Shown: positions 46,041-55,767 of the stretch, one piece after another
How the letters are laid out: each line of letters starts with the position of its first letter
Position numbering within the stretch: the stretch's first letter is position 1
From: Rheinheimera hassiensis
Lineage (GTDB): Bacteria > Pseudomonadota > Gammaproteobacteria > Enterobacterales > Alteromonadaceae
Assembly: GCF_022436675.1 (NCBI RefSeq)
Contig: NZ_JAKUJZ010000008.1
Location: 62,001 to 126,000 of the forward strand
Direction of reading: 5' to 3'
Length of the DNA: 64,000 bases
Position numbers and translations under genes: made by a program
The notes under the pieces: generated by a model
Databases searched by the model: none
What the model was told of the DNA's origin: nothing
What the model saw: the letters and a program-made list of their open reading frames with translations, nothing else

Positions 46041-49000
46041 ATGATTAAAGCTATTATTCGCTGGTCAGTACAAAACCCGCTACTGATTTTGCTCAGTACT
46101 TTTGCGCTGGCACTGTTTGGCTATCAGGCCAGCCAGCAGCTGAAATTAGATGCCCTGCCGGATTTATCTGATGTGCAGGTTATTATAAAAACCAGTTACC
46201 CGGGCCAGACACCGGAAACGATAGAGCAACAAATCAGCTATCCGCTATCCAGTGCGTTACTGGCAGTACCCAAAGCCAAAGCAGTACGCAGTTTTTCCAT
46301 GCCGAACGACAGCTATCTGTATGTTATTTTTGAAGATGGTACCGACCCGTACTGGGCGCGCTCGCGGGTACTGGAATATCTGCAAACCGTTACGCTACCC
46401 GCTGGCGCCAATGCTACCTTAGGGCCTGATGCCAGCGGTGTCGGCTGGATATTTCAGTACGCTCTGGTCGATAGAACCGGCCAGCAGTCGCTGGAGCAAC
46501 TAAGCAGCCTGCAGCAGTTTTTCCTTAAACCTGAATTGCAAAGTGTCAGCGGTGTGGCAGAAGTCGCCAGCATCGGCGGTATGGCAAAAACTTATCAGTT
46601 ACAAATAGAGCCGCGGCTGATGCGCGCTTATAACGTTACGCTGGCGAAGGTGATTAGTGCCATTAACAACCATAATCAGCAGCAGGGCGGCGGCATTATT
46701 GAAGTAGCCGAAACTGAACTGCTGGTGCAGGCGGGTGAATATATTCAATCGCTGGAAAACCTGGCCGCAGTGCCACTTGGCGTGCGTAACAGCGCCGATT
46801 ACCCGCTGACATTAGCTGATATCGGCACTGTGCAATTAGTACCGGCTGCACGGCGCGGTATTGCCGAGCTTAACGGCGAAGGTGAAGTGATTGGCGGTAT
46901 TATTGTGATGCGCCAGGGCGAAAATGCCCTTAGCACCATCAATGCAGTAAAGCGCAAACTGGCTGAGCTGAAAAACGGCCTGCCAGAAGGCGCAGAACTG
47001 GTAACGGTGTACGACCGCTCTGAACTGATTGAAAATACCGTCAGCAATTTAAGCCAGAAACTGCTGGAAGAAATGGCGGTAGTCGCGCTGGTGTGTCTGG
47101 TGTTTTTACTGCATGCCCGCTCTGCGTTAGTGGCAGTAATCAGCTTGCCACTGGCACTATTAGCCAGTATTTTGCTGATGCAAAAGCTGGGTATTAATGC
47201 CAATGTGATGAGCCTGGGTGGTATCGCTATTGCCATTGGCGCATTGGTAGATGCAGCCATTGTCATGGTAGAGCACGGCCATAAAAAGCTGGAACAAGCC
47301 CGTGCTAATGGCAAAGAGCTGAGCGCTGCAGAGTTTCGCCAAACCATTATCGATGCCTGCCTGGATGTTGGCCCGGCGCTGTTTTTCTCTTTGATGGTGA
47401 TCACCGTCAGTTTTTTACCGGTGTTTATGCTTGAAGCGCAGGAAGGCCGCTTATTTGCCCCGCTGGCTTACACCAAAACCTTTGCTATGGCCTCGGCGGC
47501 ATTGCTGGCAATAACGTTGATCCCGGTGCTGATGCTGTACTTTTTACGCGGCAAGCTGCCCTCAGAGCACAGCAACCCGCTTAGCCGCCTGCTGATTGCG
47601 CTTTATACGCCGCTGCTAACATTGTGCCTGCGCTTCCCAAAAACTTTGGTGCTGCTGTGTGTGCTGGCACTGGGATCCAGCCTGCTGCCGTGGCAACGGT
47701 TATCTACCGAATTTATGCCAGCCTTTGCTGAAGGCGATCTGCTGTATATGCCCACCACTCTGCCCGGCCTAAGCCCGGCTACGGCAGCGAAGTTATTGCA
47801 GCAAACGGATCGCTTAATAAAAACCGTGCCCGAGGTAGACACCGTGCTGGGTAAAAGTGGCCGCGCCGATACCGCCACCGATCCGGCCCCGCTGACAATG
47901 CTGGAAACCAGCATTAAGTTAAAGCCGCAAAGCCAATGGCGGGATGGGTTTACGCTAAATGATATTATTGCCGAGCTGGACGCCACCGTGCAGGTACCAG
48001 GCCTGACTAATGCCTGGCTGCCACCGATAAAAACCCGCATTGATATGTTATCTACCGGCATTCGTACCGCAGTGGGGGTACGTGTCAGCGGGCCGGATCT
48101 GGCGACTATTTCTCAAACAGCGCAACAGTTGGAAAGCCTGATCAAGCAACTGCCGGGCAGCCGCTCGGTATTTGCAGAGCGCGTTGAAGATGGCCTGTAT
48201 TTACAAATCACACCCAACTTACAGCAATTGGGCCGCTACGGCCTGACACTTACCGAGCTGCAGCAATATGTCGCCTTTGCTATTGGCGGTGCGCCGGTGG
48301 CACAAAGTATTCAGGGCCGCGAGCGCTACGATATCAGCCTGCGCTTCCCGCGCGACAGCCGCAGCCACCCGGACGACATCCGTAAATTGCCGCTGCAAAC
48401 CGCTGACGGCGCCTACCTGCTGCTGGAGCAGGTAGCAAAAGTAGAGGTAGTAAAAGGCCCGGTGATGATCCGCGCTGAAAACGCCCGTTTAACCAGTTGG
48501 GTTTATATTGATATACCGGCAGAAACCCAGCTGGGTAATTATATCACCCAGTTGCAGCAACTGCTGGCAGAGCAGCGTTTTGCGCCACAGGTTAGCGTAA
48601 GTATCGGCGGCCAGTATGAATACTTGGAGCGGGTAACACAGCGCCTGCAGCAACTGCTGCCCTTTACTTTACTGCTTATTGTGTTGCTATTGTATTTAAC
48701 CTTCCGCCGCTTTAGTGATGTGCTGCTGGTGCTGGTTACTTTACCCTTTGCGCTTAGCGGCAGCTTATGGTTGCTGTATTTGCTGGATTACCAGCTATCG
48801 GTAGCCGTTGCCGTGGGCTTAATTGCCCTAGGGGGCGTAGCGGCTGAATTTGCCGTAGTAATGTTGCTGTATTTAAAGCGCGCAGTGGAGGAAGTAAAAC
48901 CACAAAATCAGCAGCAGCTATGGCAGGCCATTATGCAGGGTGCTGTCCAGCGGGTAAGGCCAAAAGCGATGACGGTGCTAACTATTATTGTCAGTTTACT

Positions 49001-49154
49001 GCCGGTAATGCTGGGCAGTGGCGCCGGCAATGAGGTTATGCAGCGCATTGCCGCACCTATGCTGGGCGGGATGCTGGCCGCACCGCTGGTGTCGATGCTG
49101 CTAATGCCGGTATTGTATTTTTTGCTGCTGCGCCGCGTGTTACCAGCAAACTGA
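46041..49154 (+). CDS. cusA: Copper/silver efflux RND pump (CusA family)
   Basis: 1037 residues, twelve membrane helices, CusA/CzcA heavy-metal RND family. Proton-motive and substrate-site features: DLSDVQVIIKTSYPGQTPE near the start, GIAIAIGALVDAAIVMVEH (TM4 with Asp), and three Met positions matching the CusA Cu(I)/Ag(I) triad: YMPTTLPGLS, APLTMLET and RIDMLSTGI. So monovalent copper/silver is favoured over zinc or cobalt. Forms a tripartite pump with the CusB-like adaptor; no CusC gene is beside it. AGGAG precedes the ATG. Confidence 0.93.
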   Translation: MIKAIIRWSVQNPLLILLSTFALALFGYQASQQLKLDALPDLSDVQVIIKTSYPGQTPETIEQQISYPLSSALLAVPKAKAVRSFSMPNDSYLYVIFEDGTDPYWARSRVLEYLQTVTLPAGANATLGPDASGVGWIFQYALVDRTGQQSLEQLSSLQQFFLKPELQSVSGVAEVASIGGMAKTYQLQIEPRLMRAYNVTLAKVISAINNHNQQQGGGIIEVAETELLVQAGEYIQSLENLAAVPLGVRNSADYPLTLADIGTVQLVPAARRGIAELNGEGEVIGGIIVMRQGENALSTINAVKRKLAELKNGLPEGAELVTVYDRSELIENTVSNLSQKLLEEMAVVALVCLVFLLHARSALVAVISLPLALLASILLMQKLGINANVMSLGGIAIAIGALVDAAIVMVEHGHKKLEQARANGKELSAAEFRQTIIDACLDVGPALFFSLMVITVSFLPVFMLEAQEGRLFAPLAYTKTFAMASAALLAITLIPVLMLYFLRGKLPSEHSNPLSRLLIALYTPLLTLCLRFPKTLVLLCVLALGSSLLPWQRLSTEFMPAFAEGDLLYMPTTLPGLSPATAAKLLQQTDRLIKTVPEVDTVLGKSGRADTATDPAPLTMLETSIKLKPQSQWRDGFTLNDIIAELDATVQVPGLTNAWLPPIKTRIDMLSTGIRTAVGVRVSGPDLATISQTAQQLESLIKQLPGSRSVFAERVEDGLYLQITPNLQQLGRYGLTLTELQQYVAFAIGGAPVAQSIQGRERYDISLRFPRDSRSHPDDIRKLPLQTADGAYLLLEQVAKVEVVKGPVMIRAENARLTSWVYIDIPAETQLGNYITQLQQLLAEQRFAPQVSVSIGGQYEYLERVTQRLQQLLPFTLLLIVLLLYLTFRRFSDVLLVLVTLPFALSGSLWLLYLLDYQLSVAVAVGLIALGGVAAEFAVVMLLYLKRAVEEVKPQNQQQLWQAIMQGAVQRVRPKAMTVLTIIVSLLPVMLGSGAGNEVMQRIAAPMLGGMLAAPLVSMLLMPVLYFLLLRRVLPAN

Positions 49155-49180
49155 TACTAAGCGGATAGTGAAATAAGGCA

Positions 49181-49336
49181 GAGATAGTTGTCGATAGCGC
49201 AGCCACGGACCTTTTCGCGTTAGCGAAGGCGGATAACAAATTCGTCTGGAACGAATTTGGTCAGCGCAGCTGGTCCGCCTGGTGGAGGGCATGATGCCCG
49301 TAACCCTGCTGTGGCGAGCAGACCGGCAACTATCTC
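49181..49336. repeat. 156-base self-complementary element behind cusA
   Basis: Closed by a perfect 10-bp inverted repeat GAGATAGTTG (49181-49190)/CAACTATCTC (49327-49336), extendable to 13 bp with one G-U. Internal stems: CGGACC (49206-49211)/GGTCCG (49272-49277); TTCGC-GTTA-GCGAA (49214-49227); CAAATTCGT-CTGGA-ACGAATTTG (49237-49259); GGGCAT-G-ATGCCC (49287-49299); CTGCT/AGCAG (49306-49321). Further hairpins lie to 49404. It could be a small non-autonomous mobile repeat or a structured RNA. No coding frame explains it. Confidence 0.5.
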
Positions 49337-49387
49337 GTGCTACGAAGCTGGCACTTAGCAAGTCTGTGGGCAAAGTGATACTCAAGG

Positions 49388-49404
49388 CTGCGCTATCGGC
49401 GCAG
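49388..49404. terminator. Hairpin in the cusA/DUF192 intergenic region
   Basis: CTGCGC-TATCG-GCGCAG, 6-bp GC-rich stem between the converging genes, followed by GTGCTCCCTGTTTTTAATTT. On the + strand a T run appears eight bases after the stem, so it may terminate the cus transcript. Confidence 0.45.
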
Positions 49405-49427
49405 TGCTCCCTGTTTTTAATTTAAAT

Positions 49428-49871
49428 TCAGGGTTTTTGCTCTGGACGTAGCGTTACCTTTTGCCCAACCGCTACGCCATATTTGGCAAACCAGCCGCGC
49501 GGCATTTCCAGCGCAGCTATTGCTGGCTGTTTTGATGGTACTGACGTTTCATCATAAGGCTCAAGCGTAATCAGCTCTGCTATCGTCCAGTTGGCATCAA
49601 TATAAGCCACATCCAGCGGCATCGAGGTATTTAACATCCACAATGAAATCTCTCGCGGCTCGCTATACAGCAAAAACATGCCTGGGTCTGCACTTTGCTG
49701 AAACATCAGCCCCTGTGCGCGCTTTTGCGGTGTATCGGCCAGCTGCACGTGAATTAATTGCTTACCCAGCTGCAACGGCACCAAACTGAATACTTGCCGC
49801 TCATCGGCCGGTACGGCACAAGCCAACAATGGTATTACCATGGCTAGCATAACTAAACATCGTTTTATCAT
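49428..49871 (-). CDS. DUF192 exported protein
   Basis: 147 residues with an N-terminal signal peptide ending near LLACAVP (possible lipobox). DUF192 features: VQLADTPQKRAQGLMFQQS, MFLLYSEPREISLWMLNTSMPLDVAYID and a C-terminal ALEMPRGWFAKYGVAVGQKV. A small beta-barrel family of unknown role. It follows ubiA by four bases, as the end of ubiC-ubiA-DUF192. Confidence 0.87.
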   Translation of the reverse strand: MIKRCLVMLAMVIPLLACAVPADERQVFSLVPLQLGKQLIHVQLADTPQKRAQGLMFQQSADPGMFLLYSEPREISLWMLNTSMPLDVAYIDANWTIAELITLEPYDETSVPSKQPAIAALEMPRGWFAKYGVAVGQKVTLRPEQKP

Positions 49872-49875
49872 AGGT

Positions 49876-50751
49876 TTATCCTTGTAACAGGTAACTTAAG
49901 GCTATACCGGCGAACACCAGTATACCCACATAGTGATTGTGCAAAAATGCAATAAAGCAGCCCTGGCGACTGCCTCTGGCAATAATATACTGATAAATAA
50001 AACAGCCGGCTGCAGCAGTAAGGCTAAGGTAATACACCAGATGTAATTGCGCCAGATACCCCACTGCAACCAGCAGCAGTAAAGTACAAAACTGCAGCAG
50101 CGCAATAATAGGCAAGGCATATTTGCCAAATAAAATAGCGGTAGATTTAATGCCTACTATCAGATCATCCGGCCGGTCGACCAGCGCATAGTAGGTGTCA
50201 TAAGCCACTGTCCACAGCAGGTTAGCAACGTAAAGCAGCCACAGCAGCGGCGGTAATTGCAGCTGAATAGCCATAAACGCCATTGGCATACCCCAGCTAA
50301 ACGCTGCGCCCAGCACTACCTGTGGCAGGTGGGTGTAGCGTTTCATAAAGGGATACACCGACGCCAGCAATAAAGCTACTACCGATAACAATACCGTCTG
50401 CCAGTTTAAAAACAGCAATAAACCGGCAGATAGTAACACCAACAGTGCAAATAACTGCAACGCTTCACTACTGCTTATCGCCCCGCTGGCCAAAGGCCGC
50501 TGTTTAGTGCGTTCTACCGCGCCGTCCCATTTGCGATCGGCGTAATCGTTAATTACGCAACCGGCGGCGCGCATTAGTACCACTCCGGCGCTAAACACCA
50601 GCAGCAAATACAGCGGCGGCGGGCCTTCGGCAGCCAGCCATAATGCCCACCAGGTGGGCCATAGCAGCAAATATGTACCTATCGGCTTATTTATCCGCAT
50701 CAATTGCAGGTAATAACCCCGGTTGGCCCAGTTCAGCGCCAGTTTCATCAC
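49876..50751 (-). CDS. ubiA: 4-hydroxybenzoate octaprenyltransferase
   Basis: Second step of ubiquinone synthesis: attaches the polyprenyl tail to 4-hydroxybenzoate in the inner membrane. About 291 residues with eight or nine membrane helices. Prenyl-diphosphate/Mg motifs: the first as [22 protein letters not shown] (key NDYADRKWD near 67-75) and the second as [16 protein letters not shown]. The GTG at 50751 or ATG at 50748 starts it, overlapping the ubiC stop. Confidence 0.96.
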   Translation of the reverse strand: MMKLALNWANRGYYLQLMRINKPIGTYLLLWPTWWALWLAAEGPPPLYLLLVFSAGVVLMRAAGCVINDYADRKWDGAVERTKQRPLASGAISSSEALQLFALLVLLSAGLLLFLNWQTVLLSVVALLLASVYPFMKRYTHLPQVVLGAAFSWGMPMAFMAIQLQLPPLLWLLYVANLLWTVAYDTYYALVDRPDDLIVGIKSTAILFGKYALPIIALLQFCTLLLLVAVGYLAQLHLVYYLSLTAAAGCFIYQYIIARGSRQGCFIAFLHNHYVGILVFAGIALSYLLQG

Positions 50752-51275
50752 AAGGTGGCTTCCAGTTTACTGATATCAGGCAAAAAGGCTTCAGCAACCA
50801 GCAGTGGCTGGCCTTCCAGCTGAAATACTGAGCGACGGACATAACAGCATGCAGCAATATTCAGCTGTGGCAGCATAACGTCCAACTGTGCAGCTTCAAT
50901 AGTGCCGCGGTGCAGGCTCTGATGCTGAAAAATATAGTCACCCAATGGCCGTTCGCCTAAATCGGCCAGCGGCCTTAGCTTGGTGATAGTTTGCTCGGGT
51001 AACCAGCTTTGTGCATACACACAGGGCATATCGTTACACCATAAAATCACTTCCCGCACCTGCACTGCATTAGTGTCAGGTAGCAAAGGTTGTAAAAATT
51101 CGGGTAAGACAGCGCTGTATTCCTGCAATACCTGCAGACGAAAGTGCTGACAATGCTGCTTTAAACGTGCGGTCAGCGAGGCGGGTTCTAAAATCCACGG
51201 CGCTAACGCGACAGGCAACGTCAGGGTATTGGCATCCTGCCAGTGCCGGGCAAGAGAAATCAGGGGAGTGCTCAC
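50748..51275 (-). CDS. ubiC: Chorismate lyase
   Basis: Splits chorismate to 4-hydroxybenzoate and pyruvate, the entry to ubiquinone synthesis. 175 residues. Active-site features: VREVILWC (Arg), [11 protein letters not shown], and the C-terminal VAEAFLPD with the catalytic Glu. Family is poorly conserved but the ubiC-ubiA order with a 4-base overlap supports it firmly. Confidence 0.93.
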   Translation of the reverse strand: MSTPLISLARHWQDANTLTLPVALAPWILEPASLTARLKQHCQHFRLQVLQEYSAVLPEFLQPLLPDTNAVQVREVILWCNDMPCVYAQSWLPEQTITKLRPLADLGERPLGDYIFQHQSLHRGTIEAAQLDVMLPQLNIAACCYVRRSVFQLEGQPLLVAEAFLPDISKLEATL

Positions 51276-51454
51276 AAATATCTATTCTGCAACCAAAAGT
51301 CTGGCCGTATCATAGCAACTTCAGGCTGACTTTTCAGCCGTAATCAACACAGAAAAACGGCTTACTGTAAACTCAGTTAGCTGGTAAAATGCCACGCTTA
51401 ACGCTACTGTTAGTGTCGTTGCCGCCATTTATTCCTCAACCAAAAGTGATACTT

Positions 51455-51862
51455 ATGATCAAAAGCCTGCTGCTTTCTCTGGTGCTGTCAGTGCCGCTGC
51501 TATTTGCAACACAACCCGCTGTTGCACAGCAGCCACAAGAAATTGTCTATTACGGTTTTGACCCGGATATCGTGACTAACTATATTTCCGGCAACCGTCG
51601 CAGCCTGGGTTATATCCGCGTTACTGTAGAGCTGATGATCGAAGATAAAGCTTATCTGACCGCTATTGAACATCACGAGCCGCTGATACTGGATCTTATT
51701 ATCGGCACCTTTACCAAACAGCCGGAAGATAAAATAAAGTCACTTACCGGCCGTGAAGAAATTCGCCTGGCTATTTTAGATAAACTGCAACAGGCGATGA
51801 AAAAAGAAACCGGTAACGCCATGATCAGAGATATTTTATTTACCAAATATCTATATCAGTAG
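51455..51862 (+). CDS. FliL-like exported protein outside any flagellar cluster
   Basis: 135 residues from the ATG at 51455, which gives a clean signal peptide (MIKSLLLSLVLSVPLLFATQ, ending AVAQ); an open frame begins at 51389. The mature part matches the FliL core: GYIRVTVELMIEDKAYLTAIEHH and PLILDLIIGTFTKQPEDKIKSLTGREEIR. FliL normally sits at the flagellar stator with a membrane anchor; here the anchor is a cleavable-type leader and no fli genes are near. It may be a paralogue with a different job. Confidence 0.75.
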   Translation: MIKSLLLSLVLSVPLLFATQPAVAQQPQEIVYYGFDPDIVTNYISGNRRSLGYIRVTVELMIEDKAYLTAIEHHEPLILDLIIGTFTKQPEDKIKSLTGREEIRLAILDKLQQAMKKETGNAMIRDILFTKYLYQ

Positions 51863-51882
51863 CACCTGTATCAGTAAGCCCT

Positions 51883-52722
51883 TTATTGCGCATGCTCACG
51901 GCCTGTTTGTTTACGCAACAACCAGGCCCAGCCCATACCGGCTAGTAAACCACCCAGATGCGCCCAGTTTGCCATGCTTACCCAAAGCACGTCGAAAAAC
52001 CCCAGTAATAACCATAACAACATAAACCCGACCAGCCCCGGGCTGATATATAAACCCTGCGCCGGGTTCAACCGCCCTGCAATCCAGAAATAACCAAATA
52101 AACCGTACACCACGCCAGATAAGCCGCCGAAATTAGGATTAACCATAAAGTACTGCGCGGCATTTGAAATAAGCGCCACCGACAGGGTGACATTTAGCAA
52201 CATTACCTGCCCCAGCCGTTGCTCAAACTGGCGCCCCAGATACAACCACCAGGCCAGATTAAACACCAGATGGGTCAACGAAAAATGCAGTAACATCGGT
52301 GTAAACCAGCGCCACAGCTGGGTGGGCTCGGTAAGCTGCAAAGCCGCAGAGCTGCTACGCCAGTCCAACTGCTGCCACAGATACACCAACAGGCATAACA
52401 GCAACACTGCTGACGTTAAAGGTGCCTGACGCCACAGCTCGCGCCAGTTAAACACCGGCAGGCCATCATCCTGCAGTTTTTGGCTGTCTGGCTGGCTTAA
52501 TTGCCAGGCCGCGGCCTGATACCGCGGATGCGCCGGCTGCTGCAAAAAACGGGCAAACTCCTGCTCTATCCGGGCCAGCTGCTCTGTTGCACCATACAGC
52601 TCAGCCAGCATTGGCTGCTGCACAACCGCATTTACCTCCAGCCCCTGAGCGACGCAGTAAGCAGCAAACAGTTGTGCCGCCTGGGCAGAATTTAACTCGG
52701 CAAATTTATGCACTGTCGCCAC
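51883..52722 (-). CDS. glpG: Rhomboid intramembrane protease GlpG
   Basis: Serine protease that cuts proteins inside the membrane. About 279 residues from a GTG start: N-terminal cytoplasmic domain ~1-90, then six helices. Catalytic Ser202 in GLSGVVYG and His255 in ANWAHLGG, with [14 protein letters not shown] at the expected HxxxN site. Overlaps the end of glpE by 17 bases; the glpE-glpG pair is conserved in E. coli. Confidence 0.95.
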   Translation of the reverse strand: MATVHKFAELNSAQAAQLFAAYCVAQGLEVNAVVQQPMLAELYGATEQLARIEQEFARFLQQPAHPRYQAAAWQLSQPDSQKLQDDGLPVFNWRELWRQAPLTSAVLLLCLLVYLWQQLDWRSSSAALQLTEPTQLWRWFTPMLLHFSLTHLVFNLAWWLYLGRQFEQRLGQVMLLNVTLSVALISNAAQYFMVNPNFGGLSGVVYGLFGYFWIAGRLNPAQGLYISPGLVGFMLLWLLLGFFDVLWVSMANWAHLGGLLAGMGWAWLLRKQTGREHAQ

Positions 52723-53032
52723 TCACAAAAGGCAGCTGCTGGCGCCAGCTTTCAAAGCCGCCATCCATGCTGTATACCTGCTCAAAACCCTGTTGGGCCA
52801 AATACTGCGCCGCCCCCTGGCTGGAATTGCCGTGGTAACACACCACCACCACAGGTTGCTCAAATTCGTACTGTTGCATAAAGCCAGTTAAGCTGCCATT
52901 AGTCAGATGAAAAGCCCCATCAATATGGCCACCAGCAAAGCTGTGCTCATCGCGGATATCGGCAATAATCACTTTGCCTTCAGCCAGTAACTCCGCCGTT
53001 TGTGCCACAGAAATATGTTGAAAATCGCTCAT
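52706..53032 (-). CDS. glpE: Thiosulfate sulfurtransferase GlpE
   Basis: Single-domain rhodanese moving sulfur from thiosulfate to cyanide or thiols. 108 residues, like E. coli. Catalytic Cys65 in [18 protein letters not shown], plus [15 protein letters not shown] and [14 protein letters not shown]. First gene of glpE-glpG. Confidence 0.96.
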   Translation of the reverse strand: MSDFQHISVAQTAELLAEGKVIIADIRDEHSFAGGHIDGAFHLTNGSLTGFMQQYEFEQPVVVVCYHGNSSQGAAQYLAQQGFEQVYSMDGGFESWRQQLPFVSGDSA

Positions 53033-53160
53033 GCTTACCCCTCAATGTCAGGCTGGCTATGATACCGCAGCCATCAGGAATTACCAGCCAGACACATCGC
53101 AGCACCAACTACCGCAGTTTAATGCTGCTTTAGCAAGAATCTCTGGACACTGATTAAATT

Positions 53161-53172
53161 ATTGTTAACAAT
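53161..53172. promoter_or_regulatory. Palindrome upstream of lemA
   Basis: ATTGTTAACAAT, a perfect 12-base palindrome 33 bases before the lemA ATG, in an AT-rich region. Could be an operator or promoter-overlapping site; the binder is unknown. Confidence 0.35.
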
Positions 53173-53204
53173 AGCTGCCTGAATTATGTAACCTCGGAGA
53201 CATC

Positions 53205-53795
53205 ATGACCAGCCTGATTATTCTGGCTATCTTAGTTGCCATAGTATTCTGGGTTATCAGCATTTTTAATCAGCTGGTAAAACTGAAAAACCGCTTTCAG
53301 AACGCCTTCGCCCAAATTGAAGTACAGCTGAAACGCCGTTACGACCTGATCCCGAATCTGGTTGAGACAGCCAAAGCTTACATGGCCCACGAGCGCGACA
53401 CGCTTGAGGCCGTTATTAATGCCCGTAATGCAGCACTGGCCGGATTAAAAGTTGCAGCAAACAACCCGGGCGATGCAGGGGCTATCAGCACCCTAGCCGG
53501 GGCTGAAGGCGCATTGCAAAGTGCTATGAGCCGGTTAAATGTAGTAATGGAAGCCTATCCGGATTTAAAAGCCAACCAGAACATGATGCAGTTGTCTGAA
53601 GAGCTTACCAGTACCGAAAACCGGGTAGCCTTTGCCCGCCAGGCTTTTAATGATGCAGTAACCGACTACAACAGCTACAAACAAAGCTTTCCACCGGTGC
53701 TGCTGGCCCCGGCTTTTGGCCATGCCGCCGATGCCAAGCTGCTGGAGTTTGCCGACAGTGCCGCCATTCAGGCTGCACCTAAAGTCAGCTTTTAA
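53205..53795 (+). CDS. LemA family protein
   Basis: 196 residues with an N-terminal membrane helix (~2-22), then a helical domain. LemA motifs: FNQLVKLKNRFQNAFAQIEV, LKRRYDLIPNLVETAKAYM and ENRVAFARQAFNDAVTDYN. Function unknown; usually paired with an M48 peptidase as here, 18 bases downstream. GGAG precedes the ATG. Confidence 0.93.
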   Translation: MTSLIILAILVAIVFWVISIFNQLVKLKNRFQNAFAQIEVQLKRRYDLIPNLVETAKAYMAHERDTLEAVINARNAALAGLKVAANNPGDAGAISTLAGAEGALQSAMSRLNVVMEAYPDLKANQNMMQLSEELTSTENRVAFARQAFNDAVTDYNSYKQSFPPVLLAPAFGHAADAKLLEFADSAAIQAAPKVSF

Positions 53796-53813
53796 ACTGT
53801 AGCGCAGCAAAAT

Positions 53814-55655
53814 ATGAGCAGTAACTTTTTTGCCCAGCAGGATTTAGCCCGGCGTAATACCCGCATTTTAGTGGTGTTATTTACGCTGGCTGTGCTGCTG
53901 TTATTACTGCTAACCAATATTATCGCCCTGGTTAGTTTAGGCTTTATCGACCCGTCTTTTTTATCATCATCCTTACACTGGCAAACCCTGCCCTGGCATC
54001 TGGTTGGCTGGGTGAGTGTCGCTGTGCTGGTTGCCGTAACCATAGCCGTGCTGTTTAAATGGCAGCAGCTACGAGCCGGCGGAAAGGTAGTAGCCGAGTC
54101 GCTCGGTGGCATACGGTTGTTACCCGACAGTCAGGACCCACTACAACGGCGTTTGCTTAACGTGGTAGAAGAGATGGCTCTGGCCGCTAATACCCCTGTG
54201 CCGCCGGTATATCTGCTGCCAGAACAGAGCATTAACGCCTTTGCCGCAGGTTACAGCCCGGCCGATGCCGTGATTGGTGTTACCCAGGGTTGCCTGGAAC
54301 AATTAAACCGCGACGAACTACAAGGCGTAATAGCGCATGAGTTCAGCCACATATTAAATGGTGATATGCGGATGAATATCCGCCTGATTGCTATTTTAAA
54401 CGGCATCCTGTTTCTTGGGCATATTGGCTATTATATGCTGCGTGGCAGCGGTAGAGCCGGTGCCATACGCGCCAGCAGCCGCTCTTCCGGCAACAGTAAA
54501 AACAACGGTGGCGGCATAGTGCTGCTGGCACTGGGCTTAGTGGTAATAGGCTATTTAGGCTCTTTCTTTGGTAACCTGATTAAAGCGGCAGTAAGCCGCC
54601 AGCGCGAATTTCTGGCAGATGCCTCTGCTGTGCAGTTTACCCGCAACCCACGCGGGATCGCCGGTGCGTTAAAAGCCATTGGCAGCCATAGCAGTTCAAG
54701 TAAAATTAAAAACCAGAATGCCGATGAAAACAGCCATTTATTTTTTGGTGAAGCTATCAGCCGCTGGGCGGCTATTTTTGCTACTCACCCGCCCCTGGCC
54801 ACGCGGATAAAACGGCTGGAACCCCATTGGAATGGCAAATTCCCCACTGCACGGTCCGCACAAACGGCAGTTGATGCTACCGCCGGCACCAATGAGGCTA
54901 AGCCCACTAATGCTGAGCGCTTACAACAGGCGTTGCCTTTATTGCTGCTACACAGCAGCCGCCAGACAGAGCCCGCCACAGCGCTGGTGTGTTGCTTGCT
55001 ACTGCAGCAGGATCACGATATCCGGCAAAAACAACTGCAACTGATTAAAGAGCTGGGATCTGCCAGTTTATTGCAGCAAACCGATCAACTGTGTGACAGC
55101 GTGGCAAACCTGGATGCCCTGCAACAAGTGCAGCTATTGCAGCGGCTGATCCCGGCACTTAAAACCTTATCCGAAAGCAAGTTTCGCCAGTTTGAACAAT
55201 TATTACAAGCACTTATGCAGGCTGCCGGCACTCCGGATATCGGCAGCTGGCTGGCGCGCGAATTTGTAGAGCACAGTGTGGCAGTGCAGTTTGATCCGGC
55301 TCAGATAAACCGCAAGTACTCGGGTAAAACCCTGCCCCAACTAAAGCCTGCAGTTAGCGCACTACTGGCTTTAGTGAGCCAGGTTGCCGGTGACGATGCC
55401 AAGCAACAACAAGCCTGGCAGGCTGCTGTGGTCGCATTGCCTTTTACTGCCGACAACACCCGGCCTGATTTCAGTTTTGCCAACCTCAGCGCGCAGTTGC
55501 CGCACTTGCTGGCACTGGCACCACAACAAAAACAGCAGCTGTGGCTGGCTATTGAAGCCGGTGTGCGTGCCGATGAACTGCTGGTAACGCAAGAGCAGGC
55601 ATTACTGCTGGCCTTAGCATTATTACTGGAAATACCCTATCAGCCAGAGCCATAA
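53814..55655 (+). CDS. M48 family membrane metallopeptidase
   Basis: 613 residues. Two N-terminal helices (~22-45 and ~65-85), then the zinc peptidase domain with HEFSH (His175, Glu176, His179) and the third ligand Glu in REFLADASA near 265; a further pair of helices lies between. The C-terminal 270 residues are Gln/Leu-rich and helical, of unknown role. HtpX-like peptidases degrade membrane proteins; the LemA pairing suggests a linked function. Confidence 0.92.
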   Translation: MSSNFFAQQDLARRNTRILVVLFTLAVLLLLLLTNIIALVSLGFIDPSFLSSSLHWQTLPWHLVGWVSVAVLVAVTIAVLFKWQQLRAGGKVVAESLGGIRLLPDSQDPLQRRLLNVVEEMALAANTPVPPVYLLPEQSINAFAAGYSPADAVIGVTQGCLEQLNRDELQGVIAHEFSHILNGDMRMNIRLIAILNGILFLGHIGYYMLRGSGRAGAIRASSRSSGNSKNNGGGIVLLALGLVVIGYLGSFFGNLIKAAVSRQREFLADASAVQFTRNPRGIAGALKAIGSHSSSSKIKNQNADENSHLFFGEAISRWAAIFATHPPLATRIKRLEPHWNGKFPTARSAQTAVDATAGTNEAKPTNAERLQQALPLLLLHSSRQTEPATALVCCLLLQQDHDIRQKQLQLIKELGSASLLQQTDQLCDSVANLDALQQVQLLQRLIPALKTLSESKFRQFEQLLQALMQAAGTPDIGSWLAREFVEHSVAVQFDPAQINRKYSGKTLPQLKPAVSALLALVSQVAGDDAKQQQAWQAAVVALPFTADNTRPDFSFANLSAQLPHLLALAPQQKQQLWLAIEAGVRADELLVTQEQALLLALALLLEIPYQPEP

Positions 55656-55767
55656 ACCACTTAATGGCCAATATTCACCGCTATTGCACTTATCATTACA
55701 GTTCGCCCTTTAGCATCTGCTTAATTTCAGGTAAAATTAGCGGCCATTTTTTCAGCAGGATAACGTC

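Noticed and set aside
46799..47404. 201-codon open frame opposite cusA
   Set aside because: Antisense shadow within the RND pump gene; no start signal or known domain.
49181..49336. Integron attC site
   Set aside because: The element lacks the core RYYYAAC/GTTRRRY ends and no integrase or cassette structure is nearby.
49140..49385. 81-codon open frame in the structured region behind cusA
   Set aside because: Arises within the inverted repeats; no ribosome site and no similarity recognised.
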